13,171 nt of DNA from CAYRVX01 sp964642165 (GTDB taxonomy: Bacteria > Planctomycetota > Phycisphaerae > SM23-33). Below are positions 6,522-13,171 of the stretch, one piece after another. A program made the position numbers and the translations under genes. The notes beneath the pieces were generated by a model that was not told where the DNA came from, did not search any database, and worked only from the letters and a program-made list of their open reading frames with translations. The DNA lies in assembly GCA_964642165.1 (NCBI GenBank), contig CAZXOC010000212.1, positions 1 to 13,171 on the forward strand, given 5' to 3'. Each line of letters opens with the position of its first letter. Position 1 is the first letter of the stretch.

Positions 6522-7490
6522 ATGGCACGGAGCCAAGGTCAGCTGCCGGGCAGCCGATGGGGCGGCTGTGTGCTGGCGTCGTCGCTGCTGCTCGCCGGCG
6601 CCCCGCTGCCGGCGGGCGAGACCGCCCGGGCGACGTCCGGCGGCGCGGCGGTCCCCTCCCGGCTGCTCCAGGCCGCCGGCGATCCGAACAAGCCGTACTT
6701 CCTGATCGGCCCGAGGGTCCGCTCGCGGCGGCCGGCTCGCGGCTATCGGCTGCTGATCGTCCTGCCCGGCGGGAACGGCGGCAAGGAGTTCCACCCGTTC
6801 GTCCGGCGCATCTGCGAGCGCTCGCTGTCGCGGGAGTACCTCGCCGTCCAGCCGATCGCCCGACGTTGGGACGCCAGGCAGGCGAAGCGGCTCGTCTGGC
6901 CGACGGAGATGCAGCCCTGGCCGGGCATGAAGTTCTCCACGGAGGCGTACGTGGAGGCCGTCGTGCGGGACGTCGCCAGGCGGCACCGGATCGACGGGCG
7001 CTTCGTCTTCGCGCTGGGCTGGTCGTCCGGCGGCCCGCCCTGCTATGCCCTTTCGCTTCGCAGGAAGCGCTGCGTGACCGGGACGTTCGTGGCCATGTCC
7101 GTCTTCCACCCGCGGGCGCTGCCGCCGCTGGCCCGCGCCAGGGGCCACGCCTACTACCTGCTGCATTCCCCGCAGGACTTCATCCCGATCGCCCAGGCCC
7201 GCCTGGCCGAGGCCGAGCTGCGCAAGCATGGCGCGGTCACCAGGCTGGCCACGTACGCGGGGGGCCACGGCTGGCGCGGGGACGTCTTCGGCACCATCCG
7301 CGCGGGCATCGCATGGCTGGAACGTGCCGCCGCGAAGAGCGCCCCCGCAACGCGCGCCACGTCGCGCCCCCGCGCGACCCGCCTACAGCAGCCCCTTCAT
7401 GGCCTCGACGGCACGCTGTCGTGCTTCGCCGGGCGTCATGCCGTCACGCCGTCCCTTTCCACTTCCCGGCGGATCGGGAGCACCTGGTAG
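6522..7490 (+). CDS. Secreted alpha/beta hydrolase (esterase/PHB-depolymerase-like), 3' end extended
   Basis: A 322-residue frame. A hydrophobic stretch at 13-31 looks like a signal peptide behind an unusually long polar N-region, so the true start could be slightly inside. The hydrolase core shows an oxyanion-type LPGGNG at 81-86, the nucleophile elbow GWSSG at 166-170 (Ser168), a likely acid in HSPQDF (Asp219) and the catalytic His in GGHGW (His249). It would hydrolyse an ester or related bond outside the cytoplasm; the substrate is unknown. The natural domain ends near WLERAAA (about residue 271). The remaining 50 residues are low-complexity and then antisense to the convergent MNT gene (55-bp overlap), as if the original stop was lost in a rearrangement. 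AAGGAGG at 6507-6513 supports the ATG. It is 36 bases after the dihaem gene. Confidence 0.85.
   Translation: MARSQGQLPGSRWGGCVLASSLLLAGAPLPAGETARATSGGAAVPSRLLQAAGDPNKPYFLIGPRVRSRRPARGYRLLIVLPGGNGGKEFHPFVRRICERSLSREYLAVQPIARRWDARQAKRLVWPTEMQPWPGMKFSTEAYVEAVVRDVARRHRIDGRFVFALGWSSGGPPCYALSLRRKRCVTGTFVAMSVFHPRALPPLARARGHAYYLLHSPQDFIPIAQARLAEAELRKHGAVTRLATYAGGHGWRGDVFGTIRAGIAWLERAAAKSAPATRATSRPRATRLQQPLHGLDGTLSCFAGRHAVTPSLSTSRRIGSTW
7383..7439 (-). pseudogene. Possible 18-codon relic of the MNT partner (HEPN-like start)
   Basis: An ATG at 7439-7437 overlaps the MNT stop in an ATGA arrangement, the usual coupling in MNT-HEPN pairs. It reads MTPGEARQRAVEAMKGLL and then stops at 7383. The opening looks like a helical HEPN-type N-terminus, but nothing HEPN-like follows in any frame, because the hydrolase gene begins there on the other strand. 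It may be a truncated partner gene, or chance. Confidence 0.25.
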
Positions 7491-7783
7491 ACGCCGTCCT
7501 CCCAATCCCTCGAAGGCACGATCAACGGGCTGATTGCCACGTCCCTCGCGAGCTCGACGTCGAACAACGCGTGGATGACCTCGCGCCTCTCCTGCGGAGA
7601 GATCGCCCGCCGAGTCAGCACCAGCAGATCGATGTCCGACTCGCCTCCCGTCGGCTCGGCGCGAGCCTTGGACCCGAACAGCACGACGCGGTCCACGGGG
7701 AGCACCTCGCGCAGGACGGCCGCCGCCTGCTCCACCGCAGCGCGGTCGTTCGGCTCCAACGCGATTTCGTCCAGCTTCTTCAC
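7436..7783 (-). CDS. MNT-type nucleotidyltransferase (orphan antitoxin-like)
   Basis: A 115-residue minimal nucleotidyltransferase of the pol-beta superfamily. Its signature is VVLFGSKARAEPTGGESDIDLLVLT (in pieces: GSKAR at 37-41, SDIDLLV at 49-55), with metal-binding Asp50 and Asp52; a third acid may be Asp81. The tail VLPIRREVERDG is typical of the family. Such proteins usually act as antitoxins that AMPylate a HEPN toxin encoded next door. No intact HEPN gene is present, only an 18-codon ORF coupled to its stop. The start is a GTG at 7783 with a weak GAAGGG upstream; another nearby start is possible. It lies 75 bases after the aminotransferase on the same strand and its 3' end overlaps the hydrolase frame by 55 bp. 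Confidence 0.85.
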   Translation of the reverse strand: MKKLDEIALEPNDRAAVEQAAAVLREVLPVDRVVLFGSKARAEPTGGESDIDLLVLTRRAISPQERREVIHALFDVELARDVAISPLIVPSRDWEDGVYQVLPIRREVERDGVTA

Positions 7784-7858
7784 GGCCCTTCGCGCGCGCT
7801 CTTCGGTGCGGCCCGGCTGCGGCCACGTCGCGGGCGCAGATGCCTTCCCCCGCCCATA

Positions 7859-9196
7859 CTACCTGACCGCGCGTGCGTAATCGACGGCCTGCCTCATCAG
7901 CCGGATGGCCCGCTCGATGGCGGGCAGCTCCTCGTAGGCGTAGGACAGGCGGAGCTGGCGGCGGCCGACGCGGACCAGCTCGCCGGCCGGGTGCACGCAG
8001 TACTGGCCCGGAATGTAGATCACGCGCGGGTTGCGGTCGTCGGCCGGGCCGTCGACGGCCGGCTCGCCCGTCGTGCGCGAGCAGTACCGGAAGAACGGCG
8101 AGCCCTCGTGCGTCTCGACGTCGCGGAAGGTGAGGTAGTAGTAGAAGCCCGCGCTGCCGCCCGTGCGGTCCGCCAGCTCCGCGCCGAGGCGCTCGTCGAT
8201 CCACCGCCCGACGGCGAGGGCCTTCTCGCGATAGCCGCGGTTGACGGCCGCGATCTGACCCGCGATGTGGTGGTCCAGCATGTAGGCGGCCACCGTCTGG
8301 TTGATCGGCGGGGCGCTGAAGCCGATGTCGCTGACCCGCTGCACGACGGTCCGGAGCAGCGGGGAGTCCGGGCCGATCATGTAGCCGATCCGCAGCCCCG
8401 GCGCGAGGATCTTCGAGACCGTGGCGATCTCGTAGGCGATGCCCAGCTCGTCGTCCGGCAGCGCCGAGCGCGGCGGCTCGACGGCCGGGTCGTGGATCAG
8501 CTCCTCGTACGCCTTGTCGAAGAGAAGCGGCACCCTCGTGCCGGTCCGGCGCGAGAGGTCCGTCGCGACGCGGAGCAGCTCCGCCCGTCGGGCGTTGGAC
8601 AGCACCGTGCCGGTGGGGTTGTTGACCGTCACGACGTAGAAGAAGCGCACGTCGCTGACCCGCTCGCCGAGGGCGTCGAGCCCGGCCTCCAGCCGGTCCG
8701 TGCGGATGCCGTCGCCGTCCTCCGGGACGGGCAGGATCTCCCAGCCGAGGCGCTCGAGGAAGTTGCAGTAGATGTAGTACATCGGGTCGGCCGTCACGAC
8801 GATGCCGCGGCGAAGGACCTGCGCGACGCCCTCGAGCAGGCTCGTCGCCCCGCTGACGCCGATGACGATCTCCTGGCGGTCCAGCACGTCGCCCGTGAGC
8901 CCTCCGACGCGGTTGGCGATCAGGTACCGGCGGATGGCGTCGATAAACGGCTGGTAGCCCTTCGACGCCCCGTAATTCAGGGGTTTCTCGTACAGGTCCG
9001 GCAGATCGAGCACGGCGGCGGTCGCCTCGGCAATCAGCATCCGCGGGATGGTGTTCTCGTTGACGTAGCCGACGCCGAGGTTGACGTCGACGCCGTCGCG
9101 GAAGTCGGAGGCGAACTCGGCCATCATCCGCCGCACGGGCGAGGGCTCGCGCGACGCGGCTCCGTAGTCCGAGAAAGGCGGTTCGTTCAGGTTCAT
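7859..9196 (-). CDS. PLP-dependent aminotransferase, class I/II
   Basis: A 445-residue fold-type I aminotransferase, complete and without a signal peptide (cytoplasmic). Visible motifs are NYGASKGYQPF at 74-84, the cofactor loop GVSGATSLLEG at 113-123, NNPTG at 192-196, DKAYEEL at 227-233 (Asp227 and Tyr230 contact PLP), the Schiff-base lysine Lys262 in TVSKILAPGLRIGY, and Arg416 in QLRLSYA, which binds the substrate carboxylate. The nearest groups are aromatic, 2-aminoadipate or alanine-type transaminases; the amino-group donor and acceptor cannot be read from the sequence. An insertion around 355-395 (FRDVETHEGSPFFRYCSRT) is longer than in typical members. The ATG at 9194-9196 follows an in-frame stop closely, which limits the N-terminus, although no good ribosome site is visible. 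A 9-bp-stem hairpin lies 21 bases upstream. Confidence 0.92.
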   Translation of the reverse strand: MNLNEPPFSDYGAASREPSPVRRMMAEFASDFRDGVDVNLGVGYVNENTIPRMLIAEATAAVLDLPDLYEKPLNYGASKGYQPFIDAIRRYLIANRVGGLTGDVLDRQEIVIGVSGATSLLEGVAQVLRRGIVVTADPMYYIYCNFLERLGWEILPVPEDGDGIRTDRLEAGLDALGERVSDVRFFYVVTVNNPTGTVLSNARRAELLRVATDLSRRTGTRVPLLFDKAYEELIHDPAVEPPRSALPDDELGIAYEIATVSKILAPGLRIGYMIGPDSPLLRTVVQRVSDIGFSAPPINQTVAAYMLDHHIAGQIAAVNRGYREKALAVGRWIDERLGAELADRTGGSAGFYYYLTFRDVETHEGSPFFRYCSRTTGEPAVDGPADDRNPRVIYIPGQYCVHPAGELVRVGRRQLRLSYAYEELPAIERAIRLMRQAVDYARAVR

Positions 9197-9217
9197 GGTT
9201 CACGTCGTCCGGCAGGC

Positions 9218-9239
9218 CGGCGGTACCACCGTACCGCCG
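9218..9239. promoter_or_regulatory. Hairpin just upstream of the aminotransferase start
   Basis: CGGCGGTAC (9218-9226) pairs perfectly with GTACCGCCG (9231-9239) around a four-base loop. It lies 21 bases before the aminotransferase ATG, so it would be in the 5' leader. It could block ribosome access or be a protein site. It is also inside the LEPR-XLL frame, so it may be incidental. Confidence 0.3.
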
Positions 9240-9353
9240 CGCGGCGTCGGCCTCAAGCATCGTGGCCACGCCGTTCGCCGGCCGCCAGGGCCCCCGCTGG
9301 AGCCCCTCGAGCCGCGCGTGCTGCTGTCGGCCCATCCGATCACCGGCGATCTG

Positions 9354-9408
9354 CAGGCCGTCAACGACGAAAGGCTCGCCGCGGGCCCGCCGCACCGGTC
9401 GCCGGCGG
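9354..9408 (+). repeat. 55-bp direct repeat, copy 1
   Basis: Identical over 55 bases to 13117-13171. The base before it differs (9353 G, 13116 C), so the left boundary is sharp. The right limit is unknown because copy 2 is cut by the window end. It contains the short palindromes GCGGGCCCGC and CGCCGGCG. In the LEPR-XLL frame it would read QAVNDERLAAGPPHRSPA. Confidence 0.9.
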
Positions 9409-9420
9409 GCGCGACGGACA

Positions 9421-9460
9421 TAAAGCGGGCGGCGAGGGGTCGATGCCGCCTCGCCGCCCG
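9421..9460 (-). terminator. Intrinsic-type terminator of the PEP-CTERM gene
   Basis: A perfect 12-bp stem (9449-9460 with 9426-9437, arms CGGGCGGCGAGG and its complement) with an 11-base loop lies 28 bases after the stop codon of the minus-strand gene. The minus strand continues CTTTAT, a short T-rich tail. Confidence 0.6.
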
Positions 9461-9488
9461 AGAGAGCGCTTCGGTTGCACGCAGGCGC

Positions 9489-12400
9489 TTACTTCCGCTT
9501 GCGACGGATGAGCACCGCGAGCCCGCCCAGCCCCAGCAGGATCAGTGTGGCCGGCTCGGGCACCACCCGGACCGTGCCGTCTGTCTGGAAGGAATTCAGG
9601 TCCCACACCAGGCCCGCGACGAGGCCGGCCTCGGTCGTGTCGAACAGGTCGCCGACACTGCCGTTGACCACGACGATGGCGCTCGCGTCGAGGATATCAT
9701 AAGTCTCTCCGCCGATCGGCGCGTAGCCATCGAGAATCAGGCGGATGCTGCTGGTGGCGTCCAGCGTCGCCGTGCCGACGACGATCAGCTTGTCGTAGTC
9801 GATGCCCGCCCCGCTCGTGCCGTCGCCGGCGATCTCGATTCCCAGCGCGGAGGCATTGGCTATGGCGGCGGCCAGCGCGTAATCACCCGTGACGTCCATC
9901 GTACCGGGCGAGGCGCCGATGATCAGCAGGCTGGGCGCGTCGGCGTTGCCCTGGGTCAGGCTCCCCTGGAACTGGGCGACGTCCATCAGCGTGCCGCCCG
10001 TCCAGTTGAACTCGTTCGTGCCGGTCGTATCGGCGTCGATCACCCCCCCGGTCAGGTCCAGCAGGCCGCTCTTGAAGTTCACCGTGTCCGTGCCGTTGTT
10101 GCGATAGGCCAGGCCGCTCCCGTCGTTCATGCCCACGCGGACCGTAGCCCCGTCGATGGTCGCCACGAGCGTCGCATTGTCGTCGTCGGTCAGTTGCCAC
10201 AGGCCGCCAATGAGCATCTGCCCACCGTTGAGATCGATTGTGTGGCTCGTGCCGTTGTTCGTGTTGAGATTGCCGATCTGCGTTCCGTCTTCGCCCCGCA
10301 GGTCCACAATGCCCGCCTCGAGCGTGAACGACGCCGCCGACGTGGCGCCCTGCCCGACGATGAAATTGTTGGTGTTCTGGTACCACACCAGGTTGGGGTT
10401 GTCGAACACGGCCGTCCCCGTGCCGTTTTCAGCCGTCTCGAAGTTCCCGCCGCTCTGCTTGACGACCACGGGGTTCGTGCCGGTGATGCTCAGCGCGCCG
10501 ATGCCGGTCGCACTGGAGCCGAGGCGCCATTCGCCGCCGGTGTGGGTCACCGTCCCGCCGGTGATGTTCAGCGTGCCCGTTCCCTCATTGCCGACATACA
10601 GCGTGCCCGTGCACACGAGGTCCTTTGTCAGCGTGTAGGAGCCCGTCTGTGCGGGAGCTTGGCCGATGTGGAAGTTGTCCGTCGAGATGGCCGCGCCACC
10701 GAGGGTGACGTACGTGCTGTCGATGTACAGCCCGCCTGTGGCCATGTCGGGATGCGTCTCGACGACGCTCCCCGTAACGGTCAGCACGGCGTCGTTGGTC
10801 ACGTGATACGTCCCGCCGCCGTCCGTGGCGTTTCCGCCCCCAAACTTCAGGTCGCCGCCGATGGTCACCGTCCCGCCGCTCTGGTTGACGTTACCCCTGC
10901 CCGATCCGGCGCCGAGAATCAGGTTGGCCCCGCCCGTCAGCGTCAGGCTCCCGTCGCTGATGTCGATCTGGCTGGCGTCGGCCGCCTCGCCGGCGGCGCT
11001 CTTGACGTTCAGGTCCGTGTTGCGGGTGACCACGTCGTCGGGGTCGCTGATGGTGGCGACGACGGCGCCGAAGCCTTGGGTCTCGCCGGCGTAGGTCGCC
11101 TGGACCTTGTTCGGGTCAGTCAGGTCGATCGCCCAGTCCGTATCGCCGGCGTCGAGTTCGATGTTGGCCTGGTTCGCGATGGCCGCCCCGCCGGTCTGCA
11201 GGAACGTGTAGGTCGCTCCTTTGAAAATCGCACTGGCGGCGTCGGCCGGAAGGGTATCGGGGTCCCAGTTGGTCGCCGTGGTATCCCACGTGCCGGTTCC
11301 GCCGTCCCACTCGACCCCGTCGACCGTGCTGGGCGCCCCATTGGCGGGGGGAAGCTCGATGTCGAGCGTCGCATTGCCCGCCCCGACGCTCACGTCGAGG
11401 TCCATCGCGGGAGCTGTCAGCGGCAGCGCCGCGCCGGAGAAGGTCATTTTCAACGTCGCGCCGTCTTCCATGTTGAAGACATCCACCGCGCGTCCCTTGG
11501 TGATCGCCGTCGGGGTGGTCAGGTGCATCACCCCGCCGTTGAGGTTGATCGTCGAACTGTTGTTGGCGTCTTCGAGATGCCCGCCGATCGTCAGCAGGCC
11601 GTCGTTGAGCGTGACCACCGCGGTGGCCGAGCCGGCTTCGTCCCCGTTGGCCGCCATCTCGATCCCGCCGGCGATCGTGACCACCGAGGCCGCGTTGGAG
11701 ATCGTCAGCGTGCCCGAGGCGCTCTGGAAGCCGGCCCTGGTATCGTTCTGGGAGGGACCCAGCTTGACCTCGCCGTCGACGATCAGCGTCCCCGCATTCG
11801 CCGCGTCGCCCACGTTGATCACGCCCTCAGCCGTCGTCGTGCCCCCGCTTGGATCGGTCCCCACGTTGCCCAGCACCAGCGCCTCGCCGGTGTTAATGAA
11901 CTTCGCCGTTCCGCCCAGGATGTTCAGTGTGCCGGTCGTCGTCTTGTTCTGCTGACTCGCGTTGGACGAATTCCGCCCGATGTCGCTGCGCTGCGAGGCC
12001 ACCAGCGTCTGGCCCGGCCCGAGCGTAAGAGCACTCGACACGTCGGCATTGCCCGTGTTGATCAGGTCAAACTCCTCGACATACGCCTCGGCGCCCGTCC
12101 ACGTGAACGTGCCCCGCTGGATCCTCAGGTCGATCTCGTGAACGCCCACCGAGTCGATACTGCCCCCGATCGTCAGGGAGCCGCCGGTGGCGTTGAGAAG
12201 TATGTCATTGTCGGCCGTACTGCCGCTGATGACGTTGCCCCCGATCGTCATCGTCGAACTTTTGCCCGACCGGCCTACCGTCAGGTTGCCCACCCGCTGA
12301 TTCGTGCCGTCCACGCCGCCCAGAATGAGGTCGCCCGTCACGTCGAGATTCGAGTCGTTTTCGCGCAATTCCAGCGTCGTGTTCTTCTTGCCCCCGCCGA

Positions 12401-12677
12401 TGGCCAGTGATCCGATCGTGCCCACGTCCCAGTCGTTGATGCGGATGTTTCGGTTCTTGGTCGTGTTCTGGTTGATGAGGATCACTTCGTCATCGAGCGC
12501 GCCGTCGCCGTTCAGCAGCGACCCGGGCGGCGTGGGCTGGTCCCAGTTGGCCGCGTCATTCCATGGCAGGTTGCTGCCCACCGCGGTCCAGTTGTATATG
12601 ACCGCCCCACGGGCTCCGGCCAAGCCAAGAAGAAGTGCAACGACGCAACTCCCGACGGCGATTCGGTAGCGGTTCAC
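9489..12677 (-). CDS. PEP-CTERM-anchored autotransporter-type beta-strand-repeat surface protein
   Basis: A secreted protein of 1062 residues if read from the GTG at 12677; residue numbers here follow that start. I prefer it to the GTG at 12701 because GGAGG (12690-12686) sits eight bases before it and the N-terminus becomes a clean signal peptide (MNRYRIAVGSCVVALLLGLAGARGA). The body is a long run of Gly/Asn/Thr-rich strands such as GTLNILGGTAKF and LNGGVMHL, expected to fold as a beta-helix. Two Trp-rich module starts of the autotransporter-associated type appear, NWTAVGSNLPWNDAANW at 29-45 and EWDGGTGTWDTTATNW at 456-471, so the protein is roughly two modules. Near the end is the usual DYDKLIVVGTATL element. 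It finishes with VVPEPATLILLGLGGLAVLI and RRKRK: the PEP-CTERM signal for exosortase processing. It probably faces the cell surface or matrix; the ligand is unknown. Confidence 0.93.
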   Translation of the reverse strand: MNRYRIAVGSCVVALLLGLAGARGAVIYNWTAVGSNLPWNDAANWDQPTPPGSLLNGDGALDDEVILINQNTTKNRNIRINDWDVGTIGSLAIGGGKKNTTLELRENDSNLDVTGDLILGGVDGTNQRVGNLTVGRSGKSSTMTIGGNVISGSTADNDILLNATGGSLTIGGSIDSVGVHEIDLRIQRGTFTWTGAEAYVEEFDLINTGNADVSSALTLGPGQTLVASQRSDIGRNSSNASQQNKTTTGTLNILGGTAKFINTGEALVLGNVGTDPSGGTTTAEGVINVGDAANAGTLIVDGEVKLGPSQNDTRAGFQSASGTLTISNAASVVTIAGGIEMAANGDEAGSATAVVTLNDGLLTIGGHLEDANNSSTINLNGGVMHLTTPTAITKGRAVDVFNMEDGATLKMTFSGAALPLTAPAMDLDVSVGAGNATLDIELPPANGAPSTVDGVEWDGGTGTWDTTATNWDPDTLPADAASAIFKGATYTFLQTGGAAIANQANIELDAGDTDWAIDLTDPNKVQATYAGETQGFGAVVATISDPDDVVTRNTDLNVKSAAGEAADASQIDISDGSLTLTGGANLILGAGSGRGNVNQSGGTVTIGGDLKFGGGNATDGGGTYHVTNDAVLTVTGSVVETHPDMATGGLYIDSTYVTLGGAAISTDNFHIGQAPAQTGSYTLTKDLVCTGTLYVGNEGTGTLNITGGTVTHTGGEWRLGSSATGIGALSITGTNPVVVKQSGGNFETAENGTGTAVFDNPNLVWYQNTNNFIVGQGATSAASFTLEAGIVDLRGEDGTQIGNLNTNNGTSHTIDLNGGQMLIGGLWQLTDDDNATLVATIDGATVRVGMNDGSGLAYRNNGTDTVNFKSGLLDLTGGVIDADTTGTNEFNWTGGTLMDVAQFQGSLTQGNADAPSLLIIGASPGTMDVTGDYALAAAIANASALGIEIAGDGTSGAGIDYDKLIVVGTATLDATSSIRLILDGYAPIGGETYDILDASAIVVVNGSVGDLFDTTEAGLVAGLVWDLNSFQTDGTVRVVPEPATLILLGLGGLAVLIRRKRK

Positions 12678-12687
12678 CGGTCCTGCC

Positions 12688-12733
12688 TCCGTTACGGACA
12701 CCGAGTTTCTCAGGGCACCAACCGACCTTGCCC
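12688..12733 (-). promoter_or_regulatory. Three short hairpins in the leader of the PEP-CTERM gene
   Basis: Read on the minus strand, GGGCA/TGCCC (12733-12713), CTGAG-AAA-CTCGG (12713-12701, one G-U pair) and TCCG-TAA-CGGA (12698-12688) follow each other almost without gaps. The last overlaps the GGAGG ribosome site (12690-12686), so folding could limit translation. I recognise no known riboswitch. Short stems can arise by chance. Confidence 0.3.
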
Positions 12734-12787
12734 TCCACGCTAGACAGGTTGGGCGGGCCGAATCGACACCGTCCCCGCTTACTCCCT

Positions 12788-12816
12788 AGCATACCACAGC
12801 TTCCAGAATTCCGCAA
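12788..12816 (-). promoter_or_regulatory. Promoter of the PEP-CTERM gene
   Basis: On the minus strand TTGCGG (12816-12811) is separated by exactly 17 bases from TATGCT (12793-12788), and TGG precedes the -10 as an extended -10 (TGnTATGCT). The start would be near 12781, giving a leader of about 100 nt. Confidence 0.55.
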
Positions 12817-12868
12817 GGGCCAAATGAGGTCGTTCTTCCCCCGTGTACGAGGCTAAATCCTGGCGGCC

Positions 12869-13116
12869 TCAGGCGGCGAGGCGCTGCGATTCCCGGTACG
12901 GGGCCCACAGGCCGCTGCGGTACAGGCTGGCCAAGGCCATGACCGACGCCGCGTTGTCCGTGTCCCACCGCATGCCGGCGCCCTTCACCCGGTCCGTCAG
13001 CGTCCCGCACAGAGATTCGGTCGGCCCCGAGCCGCCGTCGTAGCCCGACGCCCGGAACGTCGGGTAGTCGGTCATCGCCACTCCTCGTGCCAATCCCTGG
13101 CCTTCTTCGCGCCCTC
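12869..13116 (-). mobile_element. Transposase C-terminal fragment (ISKra4-like)
   Basis: A minus-strand frame ending at TGA 12869-12871 reads DYPTFRASGYDGGSGPTES, then LTDRVKGAGMRWDTDNA and ASLYRSGLWAPYRE. The order GSG-x-xES, R-x-KG-GMRW, NA, then an S-x-x-W ending matches the C-terminal end of ISKra4-type DDE transposases, including the last catalytic Glu in the GSGPTES segment (assignment from memory). About 75-80 residues remain of an expected 400 or more. Upstream the sequence switches at 13117 into copy 2 of the 55-bp repeat, and an in-frame stop follows there, so the 5' part has been lost. I cannot see a terminal inverted repeat. It should be inactive. Confidence 0.65.
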
Positions 13117-13171
13117 CAGGCCGTCAACGACGAAAGGCTCGCCGCGGGCCCGCCGCACCGGTCGCCGGCGG
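13117..13171 (+). repeat. 55-bp direct repeat, copy 2 (cut by window end)
   Basis: Base-for-base identical to 9354-9408, same orientation, 3763 bases apart. It begins exactly where recognisable transposase sequence ends and continues beyond the window, so its true length is at least 55. Confidence 0.9.

Larger units (their letters stand above)
9195..9408 (+). pseudogene. Truncated N-terminus of a LEPR-XLL surface protein
   Basis: On the plus strand an ATG at 9195 opens a frame whose residues 35-46 read LEPLEPRVLLSA, the LEPR-XLL motif found near the N-terminus of very large secreted proteins in Planctomycetes and relatives. It is preceded by a basic, proline-rich segment as in that family. 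The expected giant gene is absent: beyond about 9430 the frame is only the antisense of the PEP-CTERM gene. A 55-bp direct repeat begins 22 bases after the motif, at 9354, which suggests a breakpoint. Its start codon overlaps the aminotransferase start on the other strand (CATG, 9194-9197). The true start could differ. Confidence 0.5.

Noticed and set aside
4008..7268. 1086-codon open frame on the minus strand
   Set aside because: Antisense shadow of the dihaem and hydrolase genes; low-complexity composition, no ribosome site.
7383..9395. 670-codon minus frame covering the aminotransferase region
   Set aside because: A different frame from the motif-bearing aminotransferase; no recognisable domains. 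Only its last 18 codons are kept, as a possible HEPN relic.
4811..9511. 1566-codon open frame on the plus strand
   Set aside because: Out-of-frame shadow across several real genes on both strands; extremely Arg/Pro-rich.
9409..12410. Continuation of the LEPR-XLL frame as a 1071-residue plus-strand protein
   Set aside because: After the N-terminal motif it is the antisense of the PEP-CTERM gene, which has signal peptide, repeats, anchor, promoter and terminator on the minus strand.
9489..12677. Regular glycine-rich repeats as a CRISPR-like or tandem DNA repeat
   Set aside because: The repetition is at protein level (beta-strand repeats); the DNA units differ in length and sequence.

Overview
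The window looks like a piece of a high-GC planctomycete chromosome, probably Phycisphaerae-like. The sequence evidence is a large secreted autotransporter-type beta-strand-repeat protein with a PEP-CTERM anchor, a dihaem protein of the hydrazine-synthase-alpha-like family that is common in Planctomycetes, and a LEPR-XLL N-terminal motif. No rRNA, tRNA or CRISPR array was seen.

Layout, left to right. (1) 1-52: the last codons of a plus-strand gene. (2) 213-2073, minus strand: a lower-GC accessory block. A TTGACA promoter near 2045-2073 leads into a leader of about 200 nt with several hairpins. The leader ends in a 28-bp perfect palindrome followed by a T-rich run, which reads as a terminator or attenuator. 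Next come a gene whose N-terminus resembles an OST-HTH/LOTUS domain and whose centre resembles UPF0158, and a 237-residue gene I do not recognise. (3) 2179-2567, minus strand: a decayed C-terminus of a GpA-type phage terminase, split by a small double-hairpin repeat. (4) 2570-7490, plus strand: a probable operon of an isopropylmalate/homocitrate-synthase-family enzyme (possibly a (Re)-citrate synthase), a secreted dihaem beta-propeller protein and a secreted alpha/beta hydrolase. The hydrolase reading frame runs on into the next, convergent gene. (5) 7436-9196, minus strand: an orphan MNT-type nucleotidyltransferase, with an 18-codon possible relic of its partner, and a class I/II PLP aminotransferase. 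(6) 9195-13171: a truncated LEPR-XLL start, a 55-bp direct repeat, a terminator, the PEP-CTERM surface protein with its promoter (minus strand), the C-terminal fragment of an ISKra4-like transposase, and a second copy of the 55-bp repeat running off the window edge.

The metabolic core (2738-7330) is intact and tightly spaced. Its flanks carry phage, IS and repeat debris, so the window mixes stable chromosome with a remodelled accessory region. The best candidates for something undescribed are the leader-RNA plus two-gene cassette at 213-2073, and the 55-bp repeats bracketing the PEP-CTERM gene and the transposase remnant.
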